64,000 nucleotides of DNA, taken from assembly GCA_910585785.1 (NCBI GenBank), contig CAJUEV010000001.1, positions 62,001 to 126,000 on the forward strand. Direction: 5' to 3'. The translations under genes were made by a program, and so were the position numbers. The DNA comes from an uncultured Christensenella sp. (GTDB lineage: Bacteria; Bacillota; Clostridia; Christensenellales; Borkfalkiaceae). Positions 26,603 to 35,860 of the stretch are shown here, piece by piece. Positions within the stretch are counted from its first letter, which is position 1, and each line of letters opens with the position of its first letter. The notes under the pieces are model-generated. The model saw only the letters and a program-made list of their open reading frames with translations, did no database searches and was not told the origin of the DNA.

Positions 26603-27397
26603 TTATTTTTTTAAAAGTTTTTTGATTTTTGCCACGTTGGCTTTGCCCGCCTCATACCCTTCGATATAGGCTTTGTCCAAATCCTTTATAAGATATTGGC
26701 TCATCCCCTTCATCTCCGGTTCGATAAGCAAATCGCACACGCCCTTTTCAACGTAGCGCGAAAGTTCGGTCTGATGCGTGTCGATAATATCGAATACCCT
26801 CAATACAAGTTCAACTATGTTGCCGACTTTTTCAACGGGCTGTCCCGCATTTTTCAAAACATCGACCGCGACAACCACGTCCGCGCCCATATCCTTAACC
26901 ACGTCAACTGGTACGCGGCAAAGACAGCCGCCGTCCACAAACATCATATTTTCCGTCTTTACCGGACGGAAAACCACGGGTATAGTGCTTGAAGCCTGTA
27001 TAGCCTGAGCGGCGTTGCCTTTTTCAAAGACGTGAAGTTTGCCCGAATACAACTCGGTAGCGACGCACTTGAATGGAATTTCAAAATCTTCCAAATTTTT
27101 ATCGCCGAGATATTCCCCCAACAAATCCCTCATTTTTTTACTGCGCAAAAGCGACATTTTAGTAATTACCGCGGGACTTAAATCAAGAAGGTCGCGCATT
27201 CTCAAATCAAGAATAACTTCCTTTATAGTCAGGGCGGAAAGTCCGCTTGCATAGCATCCGCCGACAACCGCGCCCATAGAGCAACCCGCAATATAGTCGG
27301 GTTTTATGCCCTCCTCTTCCAGAGCGCGCAAAAAACCCACGTGCGCAACGCCGCGCGCGCCGCCGCTGCCCAAGGCAAGTCCCAAAGTTTTACTCAT
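26603..27397 (-). CDS. Patatin-like phospholipase (RssA/YlbK type)
   Basis: A 264-aa patatin-family hydrolase. The oxyanion loop is LGSGGARGVAHVG (~residues 9-21), the nucleophile elbow GCSMG (~38-42) and the catalytic Asp lies in DGGCLCRVP. The length matches short bacterial RssA-type enzymes, which have no signal peptide. AAGGAG precedes the ATG. It is divergent from the ylbJ-type gene, 34 nt away; in Bacillus, ylbK and ylbJ are also neighbours, which supports both calls. Confidence 0.92.
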   Translation of the reverse strand: MSKTLGLALGSGGARGVAHVGFLRALEEEGIKPDYIAGCSMGAVVGGCYASGLSALTIKEVILDLRMRDLLDLSPAVITKMSLLRSKKMRDLLGEYLGDKNLEDFEIPFKCVATELYSGKLHVFEKGNAAQAIQASSTIPVVFRPVKTENMMFVDGGCLCRVPVDVVKDMGADVVVAVDVLKNAGQPVEKVGNIVELVLRVFDIIDTHQTELSRYVEKGVCDLLIEPEMKGMSQYLIKDLDKAYIEGYEAGKANVAKIKKLLKK

Positions 27398-27431
27398 AAT
27401 CGTAACTCCTTTTAAATAACTTTAAAATATA

Positions 27432-28397
27432 ATGAAAATCAACCGCTTTAAATTTTTCGGTTATCTGAAATACTTTTTTCTTTGCGCCGCTTTGCTTATT
27501 TTCGGCGCGGCTATAATAATTTATCCCGAACGATACGTAAACTGCTGCTTTGAAGGGTTTGCTATGTGGGCAGAGTGCGTGCTGCCGTCGCTGTTTCCGT
27601 TTATGGTCATAACGCTGATTTTCGTTAAAACGGGAATTGCCGAAAAAGCTTCTTTGCCACTTAAACGCGCGGTGGGAATATTTAAGCTTCCTCCTGCGGC
27701 GGGCGCGTGCTTTTTGCTGAGTTTATGCTCGGGCTACCCCGCAGGCAGCAGAGTTTTATGCGAATTTTACGAAAACGGCGCGCTTTCCGCAAGCGATTGC
27801 AAAAAACTTGCTCCGCTTTGTTCAACTTCCGGTCCGCTGTTTATTATAGGCAGCGTGGGCTTTAAAATGTTCGGGGACAAGTTCGCTGGCGTAAAAATTT
27901 TGGTAGCGCACGTTATTGCGGTTGCGGCGACGTCGCTTATAGCCTCGCTGTTTACCAAAAAATCCGCACCCAAAAATCTGAAACGCGCACCCGCGGACAA
28001 AAACGTTTTATACAACTCGTTTTACGGCGCGGTAATTTCCGTAGCCGTAGCGGGCGGGTTTATTGCCTTCTTCTTTGTTGTGGCAAAATTCTTTTCCGAT
28101 TTTTCTATATTTTACCCCGTTGAAAAACTTCTTTCGAAAGTTATAGGTAAAGAATGCGCTTCCGCAATATGTTCGGGGATTATCGAAGCGACGACGGGCT
28201 GCCGCGCGCTTGCCGCTGCCGGCAACGGAAAACTAAGCGTTGCGCTTGCCGGTTTTTTGATAACTTTCGGCGGGTTTTCAATACTTTTGCAACAGTTGGG
28301 ATATTTGACAAAGACGGGCGTAAAACCGCTTAAATTTATAGGCTTCAAATTAATTCAGGCGGGAATATGCTTTGGTTTGCTTATGCTTATCGCTTGA
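27432..28397 (+). CDS. ylbJ: YlbJ-like nucleoside-recognition/sporulation membrane protein
   Basis: A 321-aa polytopic membrane protein of the nucleoside-recognition domain group. Features are CLPSLFPFMV, the LSGYPAG-like segment LCSGYPAGSRVLC, STSGPLFIIGSVG, and the repeat-half CSGIIEATTGC. YlbJ in B. subtilis is needed for spore cortex formation. No Shine-Dalgarno is visible; the ATG lies in an A/T-rich TATAATG context, so initiation signals are unclear. It is divergent from the patatin gene and convergent with pheA. Confidence 0.85.
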   Translation: MKINRFKFFGYLKYFFLCAALLIFGAAIIIYPERYVNCCFEGFAMWAECVLPSLFPFMVITLIFVKTGIAEKASLPLKRAVGIFKLPPAAGACFLLSLCSGYPAGSRVLCEFYENGALSASDCKKLAPLCSTSGPLFIIGSVGFKMFGDKFAGVKILVAHVIAVAATSLIASLFTKKSAPKNLKRAPADKNVLYNSFYGAVISVAVAGGFIAFFFVVAKFFSDFSIFYPVEKLLSKVIGKECASAICSGIIEATTGCRALAAAGNGKLSVALAGFLITFGGFSILLQQLGYLTKTGVKPLKFIGFKLIQAGICFGLLMLIA

Positions 28398-28440
28398 AAG
28401 CGCCCTCGTAAAGCAACCGCAAATAAACAATTTTACTATT

Positions 28441-29241
28441 TTAATACAAGCCCAATATTTTAAACGAGCGCGCAAAATTTTGCACCTCGCTAAGCGCTTT
28501 CTTTACGCCGTTTTCCGCAACGTTGCCTTCCGCTTCTATAAAAAAACGATAGTCGCCTACGCTTTCTTTGACGGGACGGGATTGTATTTTTGTCATATTA
28601 AGTCCCCCGTCTTTTATTATGCGAAGCAAGTCGGACAAGGCGCCCGCCTTATGCCTGCACACGGCTGAAAAATAAATTTTTTGCGACTTTGCCACGTCCG
28701 TCGCCGTTCCTTTACGCACAAGCAAAAACGCGGTGAAATTGTTTTTTTCGTCGGATATATTTTCTTGCGACAAGACGACACCCTCGCGCTTAACGTGAGC
28801 GCCCGCTATGCAAGCGTCCGTATGCGTTTTAAGCATATCCAGCCCAGCCGCGGTTGAAAAAGTTTCAATCGTTCGGGCGTTGGGAAAATTTTCAAAAATG
28901 TACCTGCCGCACTGCTCCAAAGCCTGCGCGTGCGAATATATGCGCGAAATACCTTTAATATCCGCGCCCTTTAAGTAAGCCAATCTGTGGTCTATGCGCA
29001 GCGTTAAGCACCCGCTTGCAATAACTCCTTCGGTATACTGCAACAAATCCATAACCTGCGTAACCGAACCGTTAAGACTGTTTTCTATGGGGAAAGCGGC
29101 GGCGGAACACTCGCCGCAAATAAGCCCTTGCATTAAAAACGCAAACGAACGGTAAGCTCGGCGTTCCGCATTTTTGCAAAACTTTTGCGCGGCAAGCCAG
29201 CTGTAACTTCCTTGCGGTCCCAAAAAACCTATAATTTTCAT
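28441..29241 (-). CDS. pheA: Prephenate dehydratase
   Basis: A 266-aa enzyme converting prephenate to phenylpyruvate. The PDT domain begins GFLGPQGSYSWLAAQKF, contains AAFPIENSLNGSV, and ends with the family NFTAFLLVRKG (TRF-like) segment. A C-terminal ACT domain (~residues 190-266; KAGALSDLLRIIKDGGLNMTKIQSRP) gives phenylalanine feedback. It starts 2 nt after the DAHP synthase gene with no ribosome site, so it is probably translated by coupling. Confidence 0.95.
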   Translation of the reverse strand: MKIIGFLGPQGSYSWLAAQKFCKNAERRAYRSFAFLMQGLICGECSAAAFPIENSLNGSVTQVMDLLQYTEGVIASGCLTLRIDHRLAYLKGADIKGISRIYSHAQALEQCGRYIFENFPNARTIETFSTAAGLDMLKTHTDACIAGAHVKREGVVLSQENISDEKNNFTAFLLVRKGTATDVAKSQKIYFSAVCRHKAGALSDLLRIIKDGGLNMTKIQSRPVKESVGDYRFFIEAEGNVAENGVKKALSEVQNFARSFKILGLY

Positions 29242-29243
29242 AA

Positions 29244-30266
29244 TCAGACTTTGTCCGCCAAATCAAGAATAAGCCTCTCCGTATCAGCCCAGCCGAGGCA
29301 CGGGTCGGTTATCGACTTACCGAAAATCAAATCTTCGTCCTGATTGCCTTCTTCAAGAAAACTTTCTATCATAAATCCTTTGACTATGCTTTTAAAGTCG
29401 CTGTCAAAAAGGCGGTTGTGCATAACTTCTTCGCAAATTCTTATTTGCTGTTTAAATTTTTTTGCACTGTTCGAATGGTTTGCGTCTATTATTATCGCGG
29501 GATTTTTAAGCCCGCTTGAAGCATAGCCTTCCGCCACCTGCATAACCGTTTCGTAATGGAAGTTGGGAATATCGTTGCCGTAACCGTCTACCGCGCCGCG
29601 CAAAATCGCGTGCGCAAGCGGGTTTCCGCAAGTTTTTACCTGCCAGCTGTTAAGTTTGAAAGTTTGCTCGCTTTGGGCTGCGTAAATTGAGTTGAGCAAA
29701 ACCTTTACTGAGCCGCTCATAGGATTTTTTATGCCCACCGGCTCGTCTATGCCGCTGGCAACAAGCCTGTGCAACTGATTTTCGCAACTTCTCGCGCCGA
29801 CGGCGTTATAACTTAACAGGTCGCCGACGTAATCGAAATTTGCGGGGTAAAGCATTTCGTCAGCGGCGGAAAGTCCGCTTATTTCCATAGCGCGTATGTT
29901 CAGGGTGCGAATTGCGTGAATCCCCTTCACAATATCTTCCGATTTGGCGGGGTCGGGCTGAGAAAACATACCCTTGTATCCCACCCCGCGCGAACGCGGT
30001 TTATTGGTGTATATTCTGGGCACAAGCACCAATTTTTCTTTTACTTTTTCATTGAGTTTGCCCAGCCTTTTTACGTATTCAAGCACGGGCGCGGCTTCGT
30101 GCGCGGAGCACGGTCCCGTTATAACAAGCAACTTGTCGCTTTTTCCGCAAATTACGTCCTTTATAAGAGCGTCGCGTTCCGCTTTAAGTTTTTTAAGTTC
30201 CGCCGACAAGGGCAATTCCGCAATTATTTCCTCGGCGGCGGGAATTTTTTTCTGTCTTTCAAACAT
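29244..30266 (-). CDS. 3-deoxy-7-phosphoheptulonate synthase, type I (AroF/G/H)
   Basis: A 340-aa DAHP synthase, first step of the shikimate pathway. Conserved segments are ITGPCSAHEA (PEP/metal Cys), PRIYTNKPRSRGVGYKG, the active-site VGIKNPMSG, and IIDANHSNSAKK near the C-terminus. AAGGAAAA precedes the ATG. With pheA it forms a two-gene phenylalanine-branch operon. No leader peptide or T-box is visible upstream. Confidence 0.95.
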   Translation of the reverse strand: MFERQKKIPAAEEIIAELPLSAELKKLKAERDALIKDVICGKSDKLLVITGPCSAHEAAPVLEYVKRLGKLNEKVKEKLVLVPRIYTNKPRSRGVGYKGMFSQPDPAKSEDIVKGIHAIRTLNIRAMEISGLSAADEMLYPANFDYVGDLLSYNAVGARSCENQLHRLVASGIDEPVGIKNPMSGSVKVLLNSIYAAQSEQTFKLNSWQVKTCGNPLAHAILRGAVDGYGNDIPNFHYETVMQVAEGYASSGLKNPAIIIDANHSNSAKKFKQQIRICEEVMHNRLFDSDFKSIVKGFMIESFLEEGNQDEDLIFGKSITDPCLGWADTERLILDLADKV

Positions 30267-30307
30267 CTTTTTTTCCTTAAATTTTTCAAATTCCTCGTAT
30301 AAATTAA

Positions 30308-30341
30308 GGCGATAAGCGGATTTACTTCATCCGCAAACGCC
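30308..30341 (-). terminator. Probable terminator after coaD
   Basis: Nested stem GGCG...GCGGAT / ATCCGC...CGCC followed by TTAATTT on the minus strand, in the 105-nt gap between coaD and the DAHP synthase gene. Confidence 0.5.
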
Positions 30342-30371
30342 AAAATATTCTCTCTGTTTCAGTACGGTATT

Positions 30372-30881
30372 TCAAATATTAAGCTCGCCGTTTGCACGCT
30401 TGTTTTCAAGCATTTTTTCAACGTCCTCTCTTATTGCCGCGGGAATATACTGCAAATACTCTTTTTTAAAGCGCACGCAAGAGCGCACTAACGAAGAACT
30501 TACGTGTATTTCTTCCTGCTCGGCAGGGATATAAACGGTGACCATATCGTCTTTCAATTTTTTGCTTGCAAAGTGGTTTCTGTTTTCGTATTCGAAGTCT
30601 ATTCCGTCCCTTACGCCCCGCACGTAAAATATAGTGTTTTCGCGCTCCAAAACGTCCACGGCGGCGCAATCGTTGAAAACCCGCACCGTAACGCGGCTGT
30701 CTTCCGCAAACATTTTTTTAAGAAGAAATTCCCGCTCGTCAACGCTTAAAAACGGCTTTTTTTCAGGATTAACCATAAGCGCAACCACAACGCAATCAAA
30801 TATTTTAAGGCTTTTTTCAACCGTAGTTTTATGTCCCGCGGTAGGCGGGTCAAAAGTGCCTGCAAACACGCATTTTTTCAT
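30372..30881 (-). CDS. coaD: Phosphopantetheine adenylyltransferase
   Basis: A 169-aa nucleotidyltransferase of coenzyme A synthesis. FAGTFDPPTAGHKTTV carries the HxGH-like motif as TAGH (usually TNGH); VRGVRDGIDFEYE and the ISSS-like VSSSLVR (~residue 130) follow. It lies just downstream of rsmD, the classic rsmD-coaD pairing. AGGACGG precedes the ATG. Confidence 0.95.
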   Translation of the reverse strand: MKKCVFAGTFDPPTAGHKTTVEKSLKIFDCVVVALMVNPEKKPFLSVDEREFLLKKMFAEDSRVTVRVFNDCAAVDVLERENTIFYVRGVRDGIDFEYENRNHFASKKLKDDMVTVYIPAEQEEIHVSSSLVRSCVRFKKEYLQYIPAAIREDVEKMLENKRANGELNI

Positions 30882-30948
30882 ATTATTTCCGTCCTGTAAT
30901 ATATAAGCAAAGTCGATTTTTTTAAATTGCCCCGCGCATATGCTACGT

Positions 30949-31482
30949 TTAAGCGTTTTTAAAAAAAGTTAGGTAAGTCTTGCCGTATTTGCGCTCGTCA
31001 ATCTTTACAAGGTTGGCAACCTCGCCTTCAAAGGCTTTGTCGCGCTCGTAAACGGCTGTTCCGCCCTCGTCCAGCAGCCCGCCTTGCGCAACGGCTTCAA
31101 GCGCCGCCAAGCCCGCCTCCGACTTGTACGGGGGGTCTATAAAAATCAAGTCAAACTTGTCCGCGCGGGCAAGACAAACCGAATAGTCCAGATTTGTTAT
31201 TTTGTAGGCGGAGCAATCTTTAAGCTTGGATAAATTTTTTTTGAGAACGCCTATGCTGTCCGCGGAAACGTCGTTAAACCATACGCTTTGCGCCCCGCGG
31301 GACAAGCACTCTATGCCAAGGTTTCCGCTTCCGCAAAACAAATCAAGCACTCTTGCGCCGGCAACTTCCGCGCACAAAATATTAAAAAGGCTTTCCTTTA
31401 CTCTGTCGGCGGTGGGGCGTATTTCTCCGCCGTTGAACTCCGCCAATTTCAGCCCCCTGTATTTACCGCTTATTATTCTCAT
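30949..31482 (-). CDS. rsmD: 16S rRNA m2G966 methyltransferase RsmD
   Basis: A 177-aa methyltransferase. MRIISGKYRG is the family N-terminus; SAM motif VLDLFCGSGNLGIECLSRGA and the catalytic DPPY (IFIDPPYKS) are present. No Shine-Dalgarno is visible. TAAAAA lies 8 nt before the ATG, so it could be another short-leader start, but with a poor -35. Confidence 0.95.
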   Translation of the reverse strand: MRIISGKYRGLKLAEFNGGEIRPTADRVKESLFNILCAEVAGARVLDLFCGSGNLGIECLSRGAQSVWFNDVSADSIGVLKKNLSKLKDCSAYKITNLDYSVCLARADKFDLIFIDPPYKSEAGLAALEAVAQGGLLDEGGTAVYERDKAFEGEVANLVKIDERKYGKTYLTFFKNA

Positions 31483-31552
31483 ATTAAGTATTTTTTACCC
31501 TTAAAAAGCGTATTTTATTTGCCGCGCGCAATAAGTTTTAAACTGCAAAACT

Positions 31553-32104
31553 TCACTTTGACGACTTTTCTTCGCCGAAATAGAAAATTCCTCTCTCGCA
31601 AACGAAGGCGTCCAAAGGCTGGTCCCAACCGTCTTCGTCAAAATCTTCAAGTTGAAAATAATAGCCCAGCCCTACTTTAAGCGTTTTTGCGGCGCTTAAA
31701 TACCTGTCGTAAAAACCTTTGCCGTAACCGACCCGATAGCCGCGCGAATTTACCGCAAGCAACGGCACCACCGTCACTTCAAAGTCCGCGCAGACAGCTT
31801 GTCCAAGCGGCTCAAAAACGCCGAAAGCGCCCTTTTTCATCTTGTCGCCGTACGGCGCGGGCACAATGTTTTCACCCTCTACTCGGGGCAAACAAACGCG
31901 CTTGCCCATTCCGTAAAGCGCCGCCGAAAGCGCCTTGGTATCCGCCTCGTCCGCAAAAGAATTGTATATAAAAAAACTTTTGCGCGAGGAATACGCCGCC
32001 ATAAAATTTTCAAAAACGGCGTCGTCCGCACTCTCGCGCGCAACGCCCTGAAAAAGACGCCGCGCAATTTTCAGTTTTTGCCTGACTTCGTCTTTACCGC
32101 ACAT
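31553..32104 (-). CDS. 5-formyltetrahydrofolate cyclo-ligase
   Basis: A 183-aa enzyme making 5,10-methenyl-THF from 5-formyl-THF with ATP. The family pattern is VVPLLAVNSRGYRVGYGKGFYDRYL (about residues 111-135), with the substrate-binding YxS-like AAYSSRKSFFIYNS earlier. It starts inside the last 11 nt of alr, with GGAAATGG upstream, so the two are coupled. Confidence 0.92.
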   Translation of the reverse strand: MCGKDEVRQKLKIARRLFQGVARESADDAVFENFMAAYSSRKSFFIYNSFADEADTKALSAALYGMGKRVCLPRVEGENIVPAPYGDKMKKGAFGVFEPLGQAVCADFEVTVVPLLAVNSRGYRVGYGKGFYDRYLSAAKTLKVGLGYYFQLEDFDEDGWDQPLDAFVCERGIFYFGEEKSSK

Positions 32105-33068
32105 AAACCATTTCCGAACGCTTTGTAACGTTTGTCAAAACTTCATACGAAATTGTTCCGCACTTCTTTGCGTACTCGTCCGCGTTGCCCATAATAAGCG
32201 CCTTCTCGCCGCCGCGTTCGCGTATAAACGCGTCCATACACAAGGTTTTTTCTCCCAAAGGAACCGTTCGGAAAAATCCGTCCGCATAACCGGCGCGGTA
32301 TACGCTTACGTTTTTATAATTTTTATCGGCATAGTTATACCCTATTCCGCCGCCTATAAACTTTGTTTGCTGCGTTTTTGCGGCGTAAACCTTCAAAGCG
32401 GGTTTAAATCCGCCCGCGCCAAAGCCAGCCGGGGCGTACCCGTACAGAAGTATTCCGCAACGAACGCCGTCCTTAATGAAGTCCCCGCCGCGCAAAAAAC
32501 CGCCGCTTGCCGAAATATGCGCGCATACTCCGCAAGCTTTTGCCCTGACTGTTTTTTCCGCAATTTCGAAAAGTTTAAGCTGAGCGCGGGCTGCCGCCGC
32601 GTTTTGCGGAGCGTACAAATGAGAGTACACGCCCTCTATCAATTCGGGATTTAACGCCCTAAGCACCGACGGCAACCGATTTAAATTGCAGCCCGTGCGG
32701 TTCATACCCGTGTTAATTTTTATATGGCAGGGAATATCCGCCGCAAGCCGCGCCGTAGCAACCGAATTTACCGTAACCGAAAGGTTGTAATACTTTGCCC
32801 GCAAAACGTCGTCAACGCCGAGCGGAGGCGTAAAAACAAGCACGGGTTTTACCACGCCCGCTATTCTTAAAGCGGCGCCCTCGTCCGTTATAGCAACGCA
32901 AAACCCGTCGCAAATATCTTCGACAGCCCTTGCGACTTCCGCCGCGCCGTGACCGTATGCGTCCGCCTTTACCACGGCAAAAAATTTTTTTTCGCCCAAT
33001 TTTTCGCGTATTTTAAGCGCGTTTTTTCTGATTACGCGCAAATCTACAACCGAAAGCGTTTTCTGCAT
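32094..33068 (-). CDS. alr: Alanine racemase
   Basis: A 324-aa PLP enzyme making D-alanine for peptidoglycan. The PLP lysine lies in VVKADAYGHGA (~residue 34), INTGMNRTGC binds substrate, and RCGILLYGYAP follows; the C-terminus ends RSEMVYVR as in the family. It is ~45 residues shorter than most Alr, mainly from loops in the barrel and the C-terminal domain. TATAAT (33075-33080) lies exactly 6 nt before the ATG, pointing to a leaderless mRNA, though no good -35 is visible. Confidence 0.92.
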   Translation of the reverse strand: MQKTLSVVDLRVIRKNALKIREKLGEKKFFAVVKADAYGHGAAEVARAVEDICDGFCVAITDEGAALRIAGVVKPVLVFTPPLGVDDVLRAKYYNLSVTVNSVATARLAADIPCHIKINTGMNRTGCNLNRLPSVLRALNPELIEGVYSHLYAPQNAAAARAQLKLFEIAEKTVRAKACGVCAHISASGGFLRGGDFIKDGVRCGILLYGYAPAGFGAGGFKPALKVYAAKTQQTKFIGGGIGYNYADKNYKNVSVYRAGYADGFFRTVPLGEKTLCMDAFIRERGGEKALIMGNADEYAKKCGTISYEVLTNVTKRSEMVYVR

Positions 33069-33147
33069 ACCGCCATTATATGCGGAAATTATTTAAAATG
33101 ATTTTACCATAATTTATCATAATTTGCAAGAATTTGATAAATAAAAA

Positions 33148-33183
33148 AACCGCCGCCAAGGTTATTGCACGCAAGCGACGGTT
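33148..33183 (-). terminator. Terminator of bioY
   Basis: Stem AACCGxCGC...GCGxCGGTT followed by seven T residues on the minus strand, ~25 nt past the bioY stop. Confidence 0.75.
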
Positions 33184-33205
33184 ATTAACACTTTATTTCT
33201 TATAT

Positions 33206-33781
33206 TCAGCCGTTGTCTTTTAAACGGCTTCTGCGCCTGTTTACAATCGGCGCAACTTTATAAGCCAGCGCCGCGGCAAGGACGCAAAGCACAAAATCTT
33301 TGGGCATATACAATAAATTGCCCGTTAAAAACAGCGAAAGCAGGTTTTCCACGTTCAATAATTTTGCCGCTACAAGGCAATACGGTATACCCACCGCATA
33401 ATTCACCAAATACGCGGCAAACGCTGCCAGCGCATAGCGTTTGAATGAGGCGTTCGGCTTTGAAGCGATTAATCCCGCAACCGCTGCCGCCGCGATAAAT
33501 CCCAATATATAGCCGAACGAAGGCTTTAAAACGTAAAAAATTCCGCCCCCGCCCGAAAAAAACGGCAAGCCCGTAAGCCCCGCAAAACAATATACCGCCA
33601 TACTTGCCGCGCCTTTTTTTGCGCCGAGAAACAGCCCCGACATAACGCAGACAACCGTCTGAAAAGTGAGCGGCACGGGGAAAAACGGAATTTGCACATA
33701 TGCGCTTACAACCATAAGCGCAACAAAAATACCGCATTCGGCAACGTCCGCCGCAAAAATTTTGACCGTTTGTTTTTTCAT
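33206..33781 (-). CDS. bioY: Biotin transporter BioY (ECF S component)
   Basis: A 191-aa membrane protein binding biotin for an ECF transporter. Family features are VPLTFQTVVCVMSGLFLGAKKG and GGGGIFYVLKPSFGYILGFI, with about six helices. I start at the ATG at 33781 because MKKQTVKI matches the usual BioY N-terminus; the longer frame would start at a TTG that is itself the promoter -35. No Shine-Dalgarno is present. No bio genes are near, so the cell probably scavenges biotin. Confidence 0.92.
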   Translation of the reverse strand: MKKQTVKIFAADVAECGIFVALMVVSAYVQIPFFPVPLTFQTVVCVMSGLFLGAKKGAASMAVYCFAGLTGLPFFSGGGGIFYVLKPSFGYILGFIAAAAVAGLIASKPNASFKRYALAAFAAYLVNYAVGIPYCLVAAKLLNVENLLSLFLTGNLLYMPKDFVLCVLAAALAYKVAPIVNRRRSRLKDNG

Positions 33782-33787
33782 ATTTAC

Positions 33788-33817
33788 ATTATAAAAAAGC
33801 AATACAAAAAAAGTCAA
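33788..33817 (-). promoter_or_regulatory. bioY promoter, predicted leaderless start
   Basis: Minus strand: TTGACT (33812-33817), an 18-nt spacer and TATAAT (33788-33793), then 6 nt to the ATG. Normal spacing places +1 on the A of the start codon. Confidence 0.7.
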
Positions 33818-33824
33818 ACAAAAT

Positions 33825-33859
33825 ATCCGTCCCGCAATACATTTAACCGCGGAACGGAT
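33825..33859 (-). terminator. Terminator of the Wzz-like gene
   Basis: An 11-bp stem (ATCCGTTCCGC / GCGGGACGGAT, one mismatch) with a 13-nt loop, followed by ATTTTGTTTG on the minus strand. It directly abuts the bioY promoter. Confidence 0.7.
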
Positions 33860-33875
33860 TTATTTTTTAAATTAT

Positions 33876-35129
33876 TTATTCTTTTTCTTCATCTGTCGCC
33901 GCAGCCTGCGCCTGCATTTCCTGCAACGAGGGCACTTGCTCCGAAGTCGCGCTTTTTGCAGCCGCCGTTTTTTTGCGGTTAAGCGCCCAGCCTACGATAT
34001 AAGCGACAACCGCCGAAGCGACAAAGCCTGCGGCAAAACTTAAAAACAAAGCGGTGGTAAGTCCCGTTCCGCCGGTAACGCGTATAGGCGCGCCCTCGTA
34101 AGAAACAAACGAAGTGTTTTTGTAGTAGTCGCTTTCGTAAACTTTTGTAAGTTCCTGCGCGTCGGCAAGCAGTTTTTCAAGTTTGACGGTAAACGCCTTA
34201 CTTGCTTCGCTTTCCGTCCCGCCCGCGGGATTATTGTCTATATACGCCTGATAATTGCCTATCTGCCTTTCAAGAGACGCCACTTTTTCGGCATAGACTG
34301 CTATCTGCGACCCGTCTATTATTATTGTGGAATCGGGATTTGAAGACGCGTCTACGTTTATGCCTTTAAGGTTATTAAGCACCGCCTTTGCCACTTCAAG
34401 TTCTTTTTCAAGTTCTTTTATTATGTTTTTATAATTTTCAAGCGCTTTTTGGGAAGGCTCGTAATAATGCTGATGCAATTCACCCGTAAGCGCCGAAGCC
34501 GTTTCGGTAAGATTTTTAACTTTTTCCGTAGCGATTGAAGAAATTCCCTTCATTGCGGAAAAACGTCCGCTTATCGCGTTAAGCTGATTTTTAATGTAAT
34601 CAAGTTTTTGTTCGTTGCCTGATTTTTCGGCAAAGTTTTTTTCCATAGCGGAAGACAAACCGTCAACCCAAATCATAATGTCGCGCACGGGCGACTCCGC
34701 TATTTCGCTTATAAACGATGCTGCCTCGGCGGAGGATTTGAAATAGCTTGCTTTGACGCGCAAGGTGTATGTTACGCCAGCGTCGTCCTTGTTCATACTT
34801 ATGCTTATTCCGCCGCTGTTGCGCATTTCGCCAACGTCAAACGAATAAAGCGCTTCGTCAACTTCTTTAACGGCTTTCAGGTTTGAAAGCGAAACTAAAT
34901 CCCTGAAATTATGCAAAGTACCGTCCGGATACACAAGCATTCCGTCCTCATTGGTCGTTATGTTTATTGAAAAGGTACTTTCGTAATACTCGCGCGAAGG
35001 ACCGTACGCAAATTTCATAATAAGCGTACCCGCAACGGTTATAACCACCAATAAAATAAGTGCAAGCCATTTTTGCGACCAGATTGTGCGAACAATATCG
35101 CCGAAAGTAACGCTCTTTTCTTCTTCCAT
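33876..35129 (-). CDS. Wzz/chain-length-determinant-like membrane protein
   Basis: A 417-aa protein with the polysaccharide co-polymerase layout: a cytoplasmic start (TFGDIVRTIWSQKW), TM1 at ~residues 19-40, a long extracellular coiled-coil region (residues ~45-360), and TM2 at ~365-390 (TALFLSFAAGFVASAVVAYI). The start at 35129 follows GGAG at 8 nt; an in-frame ATG 23 codons upstream is unlikely. No kinase or glycosyltransferase genes adjoin it, so the link to capsule or exopolysaccharide length control comes only from the fold. The cytoplasmic tail is Ala/Glu-rich. Confidence 0.75.
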   Translation of the reverse strand: MEEEKSVTFGDIVRTIWSQKWLALILLVVITVAGTLIMKFAYGPSREYYESTFSINITTNEDGMLVYPDGTLHNFRDLVSLSNLKAVKEVDEALYSFDVGEMRNSGGISISMNKDDAGVTYTLRVKASYFKSSAEAASFISEIAESPVRDIMIWVDGLSSAMEKNFAEKSGNEQKLDYIKNQLNAISGRFSAMKGISSIATEKVKNLTETASALTGELHQHYYEPSQKALENYKNIIKELEKELEVAKAVLNNLKGINVDASSNPDSTIIIDGSQIAVYAEKVASLERQIGNYQAYIDNNPAGGTESEASKAFTVKLEKLLADAQELTKVYESDYYKNTSFVSYEGAPIRVTGGTGLTTALFLSFAAGFVASAVVAYIVGWALNRKKTAAAKSATSEQVPSLQEMQAQAAATDEEKE

Positions 35130-35251
35130 AAAAAATTCTCCGTTAAAGTCCGCCCCGAAATAAGCGGCGTGTCCACATAATTTTACATTAAGCGACAAAA
35201 TATGTCAAACGTATTTTACTTTATAAGTATGTATAAAATGCGGATAAATAT

Positions 35252-35797
35252 TTATTTTTCGTATACGCTTCTTTTAAGTATGCCTATATACGGCAAATTG
35301 CGGTATTGCTCGTTATAGTCAAGTCCGTAACCTATAACAAACTCGTTTTCTATATCAAAACAGTTGTAGTCGGGCGCAACGTCGTGCTCTCTGCGTTCCG
35401 CCTTATTAAGCAAAGTCACTATCGTAACGCTTGAAGCGCCGCGCTCGGTAAGCAGCGCCTTTAAATTTGCCAACGTAAAACCGCTGTCTATAATGTCCTC
35501 AACTATAATAACGTCGCGTCCCTTTACGTCGCGGTCCAAATCCTTTTTTATTTTCAGTTTTCCCGAAGAAACGGCGCCCGAGCCGTATGAAGAAACCGCC
35601 ATAAAGTCAAGCTCTATCGGCATTGACAAATGACGGATAAAGTCGGAATAAAAAATTATGCTGCCTTTAAGTATGCCGACGACAAGCGGGCGCTTGCCTG
35701 CGAAAACGTTGTCCACCTGTACCGCAATTTCTTTCACGCGAGAGCGCAATTGCTCCTCTGAAAGCATAATTCTTTCGCAATCGGGATGCATAGTCAT
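35252..35797 (-). CDS. hpt: Hypoxanthine phosphoribosyltransferase
   Basis: A 181-aa purine-salvage enzyme. The PRPP-binding motif is VIIVEDIIDSGFTLANL (~residues 96-112), the SSYG loop is AVSSYGSG, and DYNEQYRNLPYIG is the C-terminal family signature. In many Bacillota hpt follows tilS; here a tautomerase and a GNAT gene separate them. AAGGAG lies 13 nt before the first ATG, rather far; a second in-frame ATG 6 nt later is possible. Confidence 0.95.
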   Translation of the reverse strand: MTMHPDCERIMLSEEQLRSRVKEIAVQVDNVFAGKRPLVVGILKGSIIFYSDFIRHLSMPIELDFMAVSSYGSGAVSSGKLKIKKDLDRDVKGRDVIIVEDIIDSGFTLANLKALLTERGASSVTIVTLLNKAERREHDVAPDYNCFDIENEFVIGYGLDYNEQYRNLPYIGILKRSVYEK

Positions 35798-35860
35798 AAA
35801 AATAATTTCTCCTTGGTTGAATAAAAATTGAATTTATATTTTACGCGCGGAATTTATATT